A stretch of 37,018 bases of DNA from Hyphomicrobiales bacterium (GCA_028868735.1 JAGWTW010000029.1:1-37018); one strand, 5' to 3'; positions 1 to 8,768 are shown, numbered from the stretch's first letter. The notes: a model not told the origin generated them from the sequence alone. Translations and numbers: made by a program.

Positions 1-762
1 GGCGGGCGCAGCCGGAGCGGCGGGCGCGGCGCCCGGAGCCGCAGGCGCGCCGCCTTGCTGGGCCTGGAGCTTCTTGCGCTCTTCCTCGGCCTTCTTCTGG
101 AGCTGCTCCTGAAGCTGCTTCTGCTGCTCTTCGAGCACCTTCGGATCGATCGCCGGGCCGTCATAGGCCTTGCCGAACCCGTCGAGCGGCAGCGCAAAGG
201 TGATCTCGGCGCCGGCCGCGTTCTTGGCGGAGACGAGGAAATGCTGGCCCTTCTTCATCTGCTCGACGAAGGCGCCCTTCACGCGCGCCTCGGCGGCGCA
301 ACCGTTCGGATAACAGATGTCGAAGCCCGCCTCGACCTGCGCGTTCTTGTCGACGGTGAAGCGGATGCCGGGCTTCAGCAGCACCATCAGCGGCATCAGG
401 AAGCGCACGACCTTCTGGTCCTCGCCTTTCATCTCATTGATGGCGATGGCGAGCAGCGGCGGCTGATCGGGCTGCGTGGTGAAGTCGCGGGTCGTCAGGC
501 AGACCTCGCGTTGCGTCTGCGGGTCCTTGCCGCAGACCTTGGTCCAGTTGGGCTGCACGGCCTGAAGGTCGACGCGCATGGGGCCTTGCGGCTGGCCGGG
601 CTGACCGCCCTGAGCGGGCTGGCCCTGGGCGGGCTGCGCTGCCGGCGCCGGCGGATTCGTCGGTTTGGCCGTCGACTTCTGGCCCTGCGCGAGCGCGCTT
701 CCGGCGAATGCGACCGTCCCGGCGACGACAGCAGCGCCGAACAGCTTGGTGGTGGACCGCAT
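1..762 (-). CDS. Invasion-associated locus B (IalB) family secreted protein, 3' end cut by window
   Basis: The frame starts at ATG 762-760, behind a strong GGAAGGAAG ribosome site five bases upstream, and stays open to base 1, so the C-terminus lies outside the window (254 codons visible). Residues 1-25 form a Sec signal peptide ending near SALAQ. A proline/glutamine/alanine-rich linker (about 26-57) follows, then the IalB-type beta domain with VCGKD, C-x-T and the paired-cysteine segment FDICYPNGCAAEARV. After it come a charged Gln/Glu/Lys-rich helix (KVLEEQQKQLQEQLQKKAEE) and an Ala/Pro tail running off the edge. The family is periplasmic or envelope-associated and named for Bartonella invasion; its biochemical role in free-living relatives is not settled. 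The long low-complexity C-terminal tail is an extra beyond the core family. It diverges from the solute-binding protein gene on the other side of a 237-base gap. Confidence 0.82.
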   Translation of the reverse strand, partial: MRSTTKLFGAAVVAGTVAFAGSALAQGQKSTAKPTNPPAPAAQPAQGQPAQGGQPGQPQGPMRVDLQAVQPNWTKVCGKDPQTQREVCLTTRDFTTQPDQPPLLAIAINEMKGEDQKVVRFLMPLMVLLKPGIRFTVDKNAQVEAGFDICYPNGCAAEARVKGAFVEQMKKGQHFLVSAKNAAGAEITFALPLDGFGKAYDGPAIDPKVLEEQQKQLQEQLQKKAEEERKKLQAQQGGAPAAPGAAPAAPAAPA

Positions 763-999
763 GAAATCTTCCTTCCGATTGACTATCGCGGACGCCTGCG
801 CCCTGAGGAGCTGAGGCGCGTCTTTCGCAGGCGACGCGTCGATCCACGGCCGTCCTTCGAACCTGCGCGCGCTCATTGCCCCCCAATGCGGCGATATGGT
901 GACGGCGCCCTCATAACTGCTTTGCCGGCCCAAGGCCAGCGGGATGTCGTCGCAGGCGCGCGCCCTGACTGCGCCGGATTGGCCGCATAAACTCGCACG
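763..999. promoter_or_regulatory. Divergent intergenic region, IalB / YejA-like gene
   Basis: This 237-base gap separates two genes transcribed away from each other and must carry both promoters. The IalB ribosome site lies next to 763. I found no convincing -35/-10 pair and no long inverted repeat; a short CATTG-N5-CAATG hairpin near 880-895 is too small to call. Confidence 0.3.
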
Positions 1000-2844
1000 A
1001 TGGTCGATCTGATTCGGCGCCTTCCCGTTCTGTCCCGCCGCGCCTTCGTCGGCGCGCTTGCGGCCGCCCCGGCGTTCGCACGCTCCAGCCGCGCGCATGC
1101 GACCGGGCGGATCGGGCCGGGCATAGCGATGCACGGCGAGCCGGCTCTGCCGCCGGACTTTGCGGCCCTGCCCTACGCCAACCCCGATGCGCCGAAGGGC
1201 GGGCGCCTGTCGCTCGCGTTTCAAGGCGCTTTCGACAGCCTCAACCCTTACAACCTGCGCGCTGGTTCGACGGCGCAGGGCCTCGCCGGCAACGTCTACC
1301 AGTCGTTGATGACGCGCTCGCTCGACGAGCCGTTCACGCTCTACGGCATGATCGCGCAATCCGTGGAGACCGACGAAGACCGCAGTTTCGTCACGTTCCG
1401 TCTGCATCCGCAAGCGCGCTTTTCCGACGGCGCGCCGCTGACCGCCGCCGACGTGCTCTTCACGTTCGACCTCCTCAAGACCAAGGGCCGGCCGCAGCAG
1501 CGCATCGCCTACGGGCTCGTGCGCAGGATCGAGGCGCTCGACGACCACACAATACGATACGACCTCACAGGCGCCGACGACCGCGAACTCCCCCTCACGC
1601 TCGGCTTCATGCCCGTGCTGGCGAAGCACAGGACCGATGTCGGGCGCTTCGCCGATTCCTCGCTCGACATTCCCGTTGCGTCCGGCCCCTACACGATCGC
1701 CTCGATCAAGCCGGGCGAGGAGCTGACGCTCAAGCGCAATCCCGAATTCTGGGCGCGCGACCTGCCGGTGTGCCGCGGCCTCTACAATTTCGACGAGATC
1801 GTCATCTCGTACTACCGCGACGCCAATTCGATGTTCGAGAGCTTCAAGGCCGGGCTCGTCGACTATCGCGAGGAGACCAATTCGACGCGCTGGACGACCG
1901 GCTACGCTTTTCCGGCCGTGCTCGACGGCCGCGTCGTGCGCGAGCAACTCAAGATCGGCACGCCGCGCGGCATGGAGGGGTTCGCCTTCAACACAAGGCG
2001 CGACCTGTTCAAGGACGTGCGCGTGCGCGAGGCGCTCGCGATCATGTTCGATTTCGAATGGATCAACCGCAATCTCTTCAGCGGCCTGTACACGCGCACG
2101 ACGAGCTTTTTCGACAATTCCGATCTCGCCTCCACGGGCACGCCGGCAAGTCCGGCCGAGCGCGCGCTGCTGCAAGCCTATCCCGGCGTCGTGCGCGACG
2201 ACGTGATGGAGGGCCGCTGGCGTCCATTCGTCACGGACGGCAGCGGGCGCGACCGCGAGCAGGCGCGTCAGGCGCTGGCCCTGATGGAAAAGGCGGGCTG
2301 GAGCATCGAGCGCGGAAAGCTCGAAAAAGACGACGAGCTTTTCGAATTCGAGATCATGACGGTCGATCGCAATCAGGAGCGGCTCGCGCTGAATTATGCC
2401 TCCTCGTTGCGCCGGATCGGCGCGATCGCGCATGTGCGTACAGTCGACGAAGTACAATACCAGCGCCGACGTCAACGCTTCGATTTCGACATGATGATCG
2501 GTTCGTGGATCGCGTCCGCGTCGCCGGGCAACGAGCAGCGGATGCGCTGGGGTTCGGCGAGCGCGAACCAGGAAGCCTCGTTCAATCTCGCCGGCGCCTC
2601 CTCGCCCGCGATCGACGCCTTGATCGCCGCAATGCTCGCCGCCAAGACGCGCGAAGACTTTGTGACGGCCGTGCGCGCCTACGACCGCGTTCTGCTGTCG
2701 GGTTTCTACATCGTGCCGCTCTATCACACCGCCTATCAGTGGGACGCCTACTGGACAAAGCTCGGCCGTCCGACCGTCCTGCCGCGCTGGTCCGCGCCGC
2801 TCTTCGGCGCAACGCTCGAAACATGGTGGAGGAAGCCGACATGA
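1000..2844 (+). CDS. ABC transporter extracellular solute-binding protein, family 5 (YejA-like)
   Basis: This 614-residue protein has a Tat-type leader (SRRAFVG at residues 12-18, then a hydrophobic Ala-rich stretch), so it is probably exported folded to the periplasm. The mature start (MHGEPALPPDFAALPYANPD, then APKGG) and the downstream FDSLNPY match the YejA branch of SBP family 5, which binds peptides such as microcin C for YejABEF-type importers. The length fits the family. No permease or ATPase gene is next to it. Instead its stop overlaps the start of an AMP-binding-domain gene (ATGA at 2841-2844), which implies translational coupling. The ATG at 1000 is the only start that preserves the leader, but no good ribosome site is visible. 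The ligand cannot be predicted. Confidence 0.88.
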   Translation: MVDLIRRLPVLSRRAFVGALAAAPAFARSSRAHATGRIGPGIAMHGEPALPPDFAALPYANPDAPKGGRLSLAFQGAFDSLNPYNLRAGSTAQGLAGNVYQSLMTRSLDEPFTLYGMIAQSVETDEDRSFVTFRLHPQARFSDGAPLTAADVLFTFDLLKTKGRPQQRIAYGLVRRIEALDDHTIRYDLTGADDRELPLTLGFMPVLAKHRTDVGRFADSSLDIPVASGPYTIASIKPGEELTLKRNPEFWARDLPVCRGLYNFDEIVISYYRDANSMFESFKAGLVDYREETNSTRWTTGYAFPAVLDGRVVREQLKIGTPRGMEGFAFNTRRDLFKDVRVREALAIMFDFEWINRNLFSGLYTRTTSFFDNSDLASTGTPASPAERALLQAYPGVVRDDVMEGRWRPFVTDGSGRDREQARQALALMEKAGWSIERGKLEKDDELFEFEIMTVDRNQERLALNYASSLRRIGAIAHVRTVDEVQYQRRRQRFDFDMMIGSWIASASPGNEQRMRWGSASANQEASFNLAGASSPAIDALIAAMLAAKTREDFVTAVRAYDRVLLSGFYIVPLYHTAYQWDAYWTKLGRPTVLPRWSAPLFGATLETWWRKPT

Positions 2845-3881
2845 ACGCGCTGCCGCCGCAACGATCCTCGCATCCGCTCGCGGCCTTCGGGCTCGACATG
2901 CTCGCGCGCGGCGCGGCGCATCTGCGCGGCGACAGGCCGGCTCTCGGGGAGGCGGGGCCAGGCGCGATCGGCGGCGCGTCGACATATCGCGATCTCGACC
3001 GGCTCGTCGTCGCGTTCGGCGCGCGCGCGATGGATTGCGGGCTCGAGAAAGGCGATCGCGTTCTGATCGTCGGCGCGACGCGCGTCGGGGTCGTCGCCGC
3101 GATGCTCGGCGCGCTTTCGGCGGGACTCGAACCTGTCATGGCGCCGGCGCATTTTCCCGCCGGCGCGCTCGCCTTTCTCGCGCAGTCGACCGGCGCGCGC
3201 GCGATCTTCACGCCGACGCTCTATGGCGGGCTCGAAATGGAAACGACCATGCTCGAAGCAGCGGCGCATGCGCCGGATGTGCGGCTCGTAGGGTCGCTCG
3301 GGCCGGGCGGCGCCGATGGCGCGATCGACTTTTCACCCCGCGCGCTCGATCTGGACGCTGCAGAGCGTCCACTCAAGCATGGCGAGTTGCCTCGCATCGG
3401 CTTTGTGCTGAAGCCGGGCGAAAAGGCGCCGCGCGCGACATTTCTGACCCAAAACACGCTCGTGTCGCATGCGCTCGATCTCGTGTCGGCGCTGCAATTG
3501 TCGACGGGCCGTACGATCCTGTCGACGCTGTCTCCTGCGAGCGTGACCGGATTCGTCGCGGGGCCGGTCGCCGCGTTGCTCGCCGGCGCGCCGCTCACGC
3601 TCTTCGGTCCGTTCGATGCGACCGGGCTGGAAGTATTGACGGAACGCGCGACTCCAGGCTGTCTCGTCGCGCCCGGCGCGGCTGTCGAGGACTTTGTCGC
3701 CGCAGGCATTTGCGACGGCCTCGATTGCCTGGCCGTGGCGAGCAGGGCGCCCGCGCCGCCGGCGCCCTGCCCTGTCGTACGCATCGCCAGCGACGACGAA
3801 GGCCGCATCCTCGTTTCGGTTCGCAAAAAGCTTGAAAGCGCCGCTTCGCCGCCCCATTCTGCCCAGACGACAGCCGGCTGA
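2841..3881 (+). CDS. AMP-binding (ANL superfamily) domain protein, truncated and degenerate
   Basis: Start ATG 2841 overlaps the upstream stop by four bases. The 346 residues follow the N-terminal fold of acyl/aryl-CoA synthetases: YRDLDRLVVAFGARAMDCGLEKGDRVLI (about 51-78), a hydrophobic AMLGALSAGLEPVMAP segment, and a mid-domain SALQLSTGRTILSTLSPAS region. Catalytic parts are missing. Where the Ser/Thr/Gly-rich ATP loop should be there is KPGEKAPRATFLTQNTLVSH, and the protein ends where the YGxTE core motif and the C-terminal lid domain would follow. It may therefore be a non-catalytic relative or a partner subunit, or a decayed gene held open. Its fused position with a periplasmic binding protein gene is unusual, since this product has no signal peptide and should be cytoplasmic. 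The fold call is fairly safe; activity is unknown. Confidence 0.7.
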   Translation: MNALPPQRSSHPLAAFGLDMLARGAAHLRGDRPALGEAGPGAIGGASTYRDLDRLVVAFGARAMDCGLEKGDRVLIVGATRVGVVAAMLGALSAGLEPVMAPAHFPAGALAFLAQSTGARAIFTPTLYGGLEMETTMLEAAAHAPDVRLVGSLGPGGADGAIDFSPRALDLDAAERPLKHGELPRIGFVLKPGEKAPRATFLTQNTLVSHALDLVSALQLSTGRTILSTLSPASVTGFVAGPVAALLAGAPLTLFGPFDATGLEVLTERATPGCLVAPGAAVEDFVAAGICDGLDCLAVASRAPAPPAPCPVVRIASDDEGRILVSVRKKLESAASPPHSAQTTAG

Positions 3882-3929
3882 ACGGCAGCGCCGCCGCTCG
3901 AAGCGCCGGCGCGAGATCAGGGAGCGACC

Positions 3930-4604
3930 ATGAGCGAGCCGGCGACGCAGAAGAAGATCGCAATCGATATCGTCTCCGACGCGGTCTGTCCGTGGTGCTT
4001 CATCGGCAAACGCAACCTCGAAGCCGCGCTTGCGGACCTGCCCGGCGTTTCGCCCGAAATCCACTGGAGGCCGTATCAACTCGATCCGACGATTCCGCCG
4101 GAAGGCGTCGACAGGCGCGCCTATCTCGCGCGCAAGTTCGGATCGCGCGTTTCCGAAGTCTACGGCCGGGTGACTGAGGCCGGCGCCGCGGCCGGCATTC
4201 CCTTCGCTTTCGAGACGATCGGGCGTTCGCCGAATACGCTCGACGCGCATCGGCTCATCCGATGGTCGTGGTCGGCCGGGAAACAGGACGCGATCGTCGA
4301 ACGTCTCTTTCGCGACTTCTTCATCGAGGGCAAGGACATCGGCGACCGCAACGTGCTGATCGCCGCCGCGCGCGATTGCGGCATGGATACGGATGTCGTC
4401 GCCAAGCTGCTCGACGGCGATTCAGACAAGGACGAGGTGCGCGCCGAAATCGCCAGCGCGCAGGATCTCGGCGTGACGGGGGTCCCGTTCTTCATCCTCA
4501 ACGGCAAATACGCCCTGCCCGGCGCGCAGCCGCCGGACGTTCTGAAGCGCTCGATCGAGCGAGCGATTTCGAGAACGGAAGCAGAAGAGTTCGCAGCCAA
4601 ATAG
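3930..4604 (+). CDS. DsbA family oxidoreductase (FrnE / 2-hydroxychromene-2-carboxylate isomerase-like)
   Basis: This 224-residue cytoplasmic protein (no signal peptide) has a thioredoxin-fold redox site C20-P-W-C23 in DAVCPWCFIGKRNLE. A helical insert comes next, then the cis-proline loop TGVPFFILNGKYALPGAQPP near residue 190. This is the FrnE subgroup of the DsbA superfamily, linked to disulfide handling and oxidative stress in other bacteria. The two active-site cysteines argue for a redox enzyme rather than a glutathione-dependent isomerase. The ATG at 3930 follows GGGAGCGACC, which gives a suitable ribosome site. It lies 48 bases after the AMP-binding gene and may be in the same transcript. 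Confidence 0.87.
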   Translation: MSEPATQKKIAIDIVSDAVCPWCFIGKRNLEAALADLPGVSPEIHWRPYQLDPTIPPEGVDRRAYLARKFGSRVSEVYGRVTEAGAAAGIPFAFETIGRSPNTLDAHRLIRWSWSAGKQDAIVERLFRDFFIEGKDIGDRNVLIAAARDCGMDTDVVAKLLDGDSDKDEVRAEIASAQDLGVTGVPFFILNGKYALPGAQPPDVLKRSIERAISRTEAEEFAAK

Positions 4605-4767
4605 GGCGAACCGTCTCCCTCGAACGAGCGCGCGGCCCACGATCCTCCGCGCGATGATCGTCACGCTCATTCTTGTACTGGAGCAACGCGCCGGCGCACA
4701 TCCGCCGGCGAGACACAGCAGACGCACGGCGTAACGATCATCTTGAAGGTGCGAGCGCGCGCCGACG

Positions 4768-5859
4768 TCAGCTTTTTCGCCAGACGAAAAACGAGCTCAG
4801 CGCGAAATTCCAGACCGATCCCATGGCCACGCCGATGAGCGCGGCGACAAACCAGGAATCGGTATTGTCGTACGTCCAGGAGGCGATGCCGACATTGGCG
4901 ACGGCTCCGATCGCGCACACGATGTAAAACAGGATCAGGCCGCGCAGCACCGGGATCATGCCTTTCAGTCGCGCATCGCGATAGGTGAAAGCGTTGTTGA
5001 TGAAGAAATTCGAGGTCATGGCGACGACCACGGCGATCGTCTGCGACGTCACGAACGATTCCTCGAACAAGGCCATGGCGACGCGCAACGTCGCCATGTG
5101 CACGAGCACGCCGGTGACGCCGACGAGCGCGAAATAGATGAAGCGGATCGGCAGCAGACCGCCGGTCGACTTGTTGAGAATGAGGCCGAGGAAGTCGAGG
5201 CCGACCTTGGCGTCGAGCTTGGATTCTCCTTCGGTTCGCTCGCGGAACTTGAAGGCGATCTCCTCGATTCTCAACTTGTGCCCGGCCGAGGCGACGATGT
5301 CGGCGAGAATCTTGAAGCCGGAATCGGCGAGCTGAGGCGCTATCTTTTCGACGAGGTCGCGCTGAACCATGAAGAACCCGCTCATGAGGTCGTTGAAATC
5401 TGCGTGCAGAGCGCGCCTGGCGAGCGCCGTCGCCCAGCGGCTGATTTTTGCGCGGAAGCTCGAGAAACCGGCGTCCGCCGATCCGCCCGCCACGTAGCGG
5501 CTGCCGACCACAAGATCGACCTCGCCGGAGCGCATGCGCTCGTACATGCGCGGCAGAATGCTCTCGTCATGCTGCAGGTCGGCGTCCATCACGGCGACGA
5601 CCGGGGCCGACGAACTGAGAATTCCCTCGACGCAGGCGCCCGACAGGCCACGACGATTGACACGCCGGATGCAACGCACGCGCTCGTCGTGCTGCGCCAG
5701 TTCCTTGGCGACGCTGGAAGTGCCGTCCGGACTGTCGTCGTCGACGACGATCATCTCCCAGGCGACGCCTTGCAGCGCAGCCGAGACGAGTTCGACCAGC
5801 TTCGGCACGTTGGCGCGCTCGTTGAAGGTCGGGACGACGATAGAGAGGTCGGCGATCAC
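4768..5859 (-). CDS. Polyprenol-phosphate glycosyltransferase (GT2) fused to a GtrA-like membrane domain
   Basis: The 363-residue product has two parts. Residues 1-230 are a GT2 domain of the dolichol-phosphate-mannose synthase type: SIVVPTFNERANV, VVDDDSPDGT, the metal-binding D92-A-D94 in VMDADLQHD, and GFKILADI near the C-terminal end of the domain. Residues 237-360 carry about four hydrophobic helices typical of GtrA/DPMS proteins, ending SVWNFALSSFFVWRKS. It probably transfers a sugar from a nucleotide donor to a polyprenyl phosphate at the inner membrane. The start is GTG at 5859-5857. The gene lies 69 bases downstream of a GT39-type transferase that would use such a lipid-linked sugar. 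The sugar is unknown. Confidence 0.88.
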   Translation of the reverse strand: MIADLSIVVPTFNERANVPKLVELVSAALQGVAWEMIVVDDDSPDGTSSVAKELAQHDERVRCIRRVNRRGLSGACVEGILSSSAPVVAVMDADLQHDESILPRMYERMRSGEVDLVVGSRYVAGGSADAGFSSFRAKISRWATALARRALHADFNDLMSGFFMVQRDLVEKIAPQLADSGFKILADIVASAGHKLRIEEIAFKFRERTEGESKLDAKVGLDFLGLILNKSTGGLLPIRFIYFALVGVTGVLVHMATLRVAMALFEESFVTSQTIAVVVAMTSNFFINNAFTYRDARLKGMIPVLRGLILFYIVCAIGAVANVGIASWTYDNTDSWFVAALIGVAMGSVWNFALSSFFVWRKS

Positions 5860-5928
5860 GCGCGCGGCTCCGGGAAAGCCGCAGTTTCCTCGCGGCCGAT
5901 GAAAATCGCGTAAATGGCCGGAATGCGC

Positions 5929-7446
5929 TCAGTCCGGGCGAGCAGGCTCCGGCAGCGACGCATGCCGATCCCGCGCCTCGTAGATCTGGAGGGGCGCACG
6001 GCGGTCCGGGATGCGGTCGACAAGCGTGTAATCGGCCGCAAGATAGCGGTCGATCTGCTGCATGCGCGCAGGAAGCGTGCAGTTCATGTCGTGACGCGTT
6101 TCTGTGATCACCACGAATTTCGGACGCTCGGCCATGATCTTGTCGATCGTCGCGACGGCGTCGACGCCGTCAGGCAATTCGAAATTGCACGTCAGATGCT
6201 GCGGGAAGGAATAAAGCGCGGGCGGTTCGACCCCGGCGACGAGATACAGCGCCATCTCATGATCGACGACATAGAGCTGCGGCGAGGGCGCGTTCGGTCG
6301 AAGACCGAGCGCAAACAGCTTATTCGCAATCGTCGCCGTGTGCCTGTCTTCCGTCGGCCATTGTTTCTGGATCGTGACCCAGACGAGCGGATAGGCGGCG
6401 GCGGCAAGCGCGAGCGCGAGCGGCGCGAAACGGCGCAGCCCGTCGTTCCAGCGACGCGCGAGGTCGAGGATCAGCGCTGCGGCGATCAGCGACAGCGGCG
6501 CAACCAGCGTCAGAAAGTAATGCTCGTACATCGAGCGGATCGCAAAAGCGCCGGCGCCGGACGCCGCGGCCCAGCCGAGCGCGCGCACAAAGCCCGGCTT
6601 TCCGTCGCTCGACATCAGCGCTTTGCGCTCGGTGACGGCGAACATGGCGAGCACGAGCAGCGGCGCGACGCCGCGGAATCTCGGCAGGAAGAGTTCGATC
6701 GCCGCCGGAATCGAAACGCCGTCGCCATGCGTGCGCATGAAGGCGGACACGACCGCCGCGTCCCAGAGAACCGAAAACTGGCCGCGCGCCGCGTAAACCA
6801 GCGCAAACGCGACGCCCGGCGCCGCGCCGGACAGGCAGAAGCCGGCGATGCGTGTGGCAAGGCTGCGGCCGGCGGCGCGATTGACGCTGACGAGAAGGAT
6901 GAGCGCGCACAGGCCTTCGAAGGCCGCGACCTGCTTGATGACGAATGCGCAGCCGAGCAGAAAGCCGGAGAGACAAGCCGCCCAGACTCGCGTCGATGTC
7001 GCAAACAAAAGACCGAAGATGATGAAGGGCGCGAACAGGATTTCGGTCACGCCGAGCGCGCCTTCGAGCGAAAGCGTGTTCAGGCTGTAGAGAAAGGCGG
7101 CGAGCAGGCCTACGCGCGCGTCATTGAACCAGGCAAGACCGATGCGCCACAATCCGATTACGGCGGCAAGCGTCGCCAGCAAGGGCAACAGGCGCGGGCC
7201 GAGATAGGGGTCGCCGGTCAGCGCTTGCGTCGCGGCGTAAAGGCCGAACAATCCCGGCGGCTTCACGTCCCAGCTCAAGGTGTAGGGAAGCGCTCCCTTC
7301 AGCCATTCATTGCCGACGAGCGCGTAGAACAATTCATCGCCATAGAGCCGCGGATAGTGCAGCAGCGGGATGCGCGCGGCGAGCGCAACGGTCGCCGCAA
7401 CGAGTAGAGCCAGCGGACCCTGATGCCGCTTCACGAAACCGTCCAC
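5929..7446 (-). CDS. ArnT/PMT-like (GT39 family) membrane glycosyltransferase
   Basis: A polytopic inner-membrane protein with the acidic D37-E38 pair in the first periplasmic loop (YPRLYGDELFYALVGNEW), typical of GT-C transferases that take sugar from polyprenyl phosphate. About ten hydrophobic segments follow, then a soluble C-terminal region (VTIQKQW to the end) with PNAPSPQLYVVDHEMALY. I place the start at GTG 7446-7444 (505 residues) because GAGG lies five bases upstream. The frame stays open to ATG 7578, but that would add an unlikely Arg-rich leader and run into the divergent patatin gene. It is probably co-transcribed with the GT2/GtrA gene that follows, which could supply its lipid-linked donor. 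The acceptor (lipid, glycan or protein) is not known. Confidence 0.82.
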   Translation of the reverse strand: MDGFVKRHQGPLALLVAATVALAARIPLLHYPRLYGDELFYALVGNEWLKGALPYTLSWDVKPPGLFGLYAATQALTGDPYLGPRLLPLLATLAAVIGLWRIGLAWFNDARVGLLAAFLYSLNTLSLEGALGVTEILFAPFIIFGLLFATSTRVWAACLSGFLLGCAFVIKQVAAFEGLCALILLVSVNRAAGRSLATRIAGFCLSGAAPGVAFALVYAARGQFSVLWDAAVVSAFMRTHGDGVSIPAAIELFLPRFRGVAPLLVLAMFAVTERKALMSSDGKPGFVRALGWAAASGAGAFAIRSMYEHYFLTLVAPLSLIAAALILDLARRWNDGLRRFAPLALALAAAAYPLVWVTIQKQWPTEDRHTATIANKLFALGLRPNAPSPQLYVVDHEMALYLVAGVEPPALYSFPQHLTCNFELPDGVDAVATIDKIMAERPKFVVITETRHDMNCTLPARMQQIDRYLAADYTLVDRIPDRRAPLQIYEARDRHASLPEPARPD

Positions 7447-7460
7447 GCACACCTCGGTCC

Positions 7461-7487
7461 GTCCGCGGCGGCCAACGCCCCGCGGAC
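7461..7487. repeat. 8-bp inverted repeat between GT39 gene and patatin gene
   Basis: GTCCGCGG (7461-7468) and CCGCGGAC (7480-7487) are exact inverted copies separated by 11 bases. They lie just upstream of the GT39 start in a 151-base divergent gap. It could be an operator or a leader hairpin, but GC-rich palindromes of this size arise easily by chance here. Confidence 0.3.
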
Positions 7488-7597
7488 CGGAAGGTAGGCG
7501 CGCCCGCTTAAACTTCGGTGAAGCCATCCCCCAAGGGCTGGCGGCGCTGTCCGCAGCACCCCATATGCTGCATTGCACAATGGAAGGATCCGCCGCT

Positions 7598-8557
7598 ATG
7601 GGATTGATAGATCAGGCTTTTGGCCTTTTCGACCGCCAGACCGCGCCTCGAACGGCGCGGATATCGCTCGCCTTGCAGGGCGGCGGTTCCTTCGGCGCAT
7701 TCACATGGGGCGTCCTCGACCGCCTGCTCGAGGCCGACGAACTCGCGCTCGACTCGATCAGCGGAGCCAGCGCCGGCGCGGTCAACGCCGTCCTTCTCGC
7801 TTCGGGTCTCGCCGAAGGCGGTCGGGCGGGCGCGCGGCAGAAATTGCAGAGGTTCTGGCGACGCATGAGCGATGCGGCGTCCTTTCTGCCGCTGACCGCA
7901 TTTCCAGCGGGGCTGGCGCCGCTCGCGCGCGCTCTGTCGCCGTATCATTTCAATCCGTTCGACCTCAATCCGTTGCGCCGCGCGCTCGCGAGCGAGGTCG
8001 ATTTCGAACGGCTCAATTCGGCGAGCGAGGTGCGGCTGCTGGTCGCGGCCACGCGCGTTGCAGATGGATCGCTGCGCATTTTCAGGAGCGGCGAGCTCTC
8101 GATCGACGCCGTGCTCGCTTCCGCCTGCCTGCCGACCATTCACCGCACGATCGAGATCGACGGGGAGGGGTATTGGGATGGCGGCTATGTCGCCAACCCG
8201 CCGCTGATCCAGCTGGTTCACGAAAGCGATGCGGAGGAAATCCTGATCGTGCAAGTGACGCCAAACCGTGTCGCACAGGCGCCGATCACGCCCCGCGAGA
8301 TCGAAAAACGCCTCGGCCAGATCGCGTTCAACGCGCCGCTCAATGCGGAAATCGAGGCGCTGAAGCTTGCGGCCAGTCTCGGCGCGACGCCGAAATTGCG
8401 GCAATTGCGGATTGCGCGCGTCGCCGCCGAAGACGAAATCGACGATCTCGCGCAGCGCAACGCGGCCGATCTCGGCTGGCCCTTCCTCGAAAGTTTGCGC
8501 GATGCCGGACGTCAGGCGGCGCAGACCTGGCTCGACGAGCGCGTCGGGACCGCCTGA
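7598..8557 (+). CDS. Patatin-like phospholipase family protein
   Basis: A 319-residue serine lipid hydrolase. It shows the oxyanion loop GGGSFG (28-33), the nucleophile elbow G-A-S58-A-G (SISGASAGAVNAVLL), and the catalytic Asp in Y-W-D194-G-G, so the Ser-Asp dyad is complete. There is no signal peptide; the protein is probably cytoplasmic or membrane-associated. I chose ATG 7598 because GGAAGGA lies nine bases upstream; an in-frame ATG at 7565 has no such site. The close spacing to the next small gene (8619) would allow a shared transcript. The substrate cannot be inferred. Confidence 0.9.
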   Translation: MGLIDQAFGLFDRQTAPRTARISLALQGGGSFGAFTWGVLDRLLEADELALDSISGASAGAVNAVLLASGLAEGGRAGARQKLQRFWRRMSDAASFLPLTAFPAGLAPLARALSPYHFNPFDLNPLRRALASEVDFERLNSASEVRLLVAATRVADGSLRIFRSGELSIDAVLASACLPTIHRTIEIDGEGYWDGGYVANPPLIQLVHESDAEEILIVQVTPNRVAQAPITPREIEKRLGQIAFNAPLNAEIEALKLAASLGATPKLRQLRIARVAAEDEIDDLAQRNAADLGWPFLESLRDAGRQAAQTWLDERVGTA

Positions 8558-8618
8558 CGCTGGACGCGCGTTCGTATGCGCCCTAGCTCAGAGTATCGAG
8601 GGGCTCCAGGAGCGTTTC

Positions 8619-8768
8619 ATGGCTATGGTCGACCATGCCCCGGAAGTCACCAGCGACTCGGAATTGCAGTCGCATCTGGCCACCTACCACGTCTTCGTCC
8701 GGATGATCTGGTGGAATGTCGCGGCGATCGCCGTCGCGCTCATATTGCTCGCCGCATGGGCAGGTTGA
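8619..8768 (+). CDS. aa3-type cytochrome c oxidase subunit IV
   Basis: This 49-residue protein has a polar N-terminus, the family pattern L-x-T-Y-x-x-F-V (LATYHVFVRMIWWNV), and one transmembrane helix (about 27-47). Alphaproteobacterial aa3 oxidases carry such a single-helix small subunit. The ribosome site AGGAG (8608-8612) sits six bases before ATG 8619. No gene for the large oxidase subunits is nearby, so the subunit is encoded away from its complex. It is followed at once by a hairpin (8769-8803). Confidence 0.8.
   Translation: MAMVDHAPEVTSDSELQSHLATYHVFVRMIWWNVAAIAVALILLAAWAG

Noticed and set aside
4629..4653. CGCGCGG-N11-CCGCGCG hairpin between the FrnE and GT2 genes
   Set aside because: A 7-bp all-GC palindrome without T-run is likely by chance in this DNA; it could still serve as a convergent terminator.
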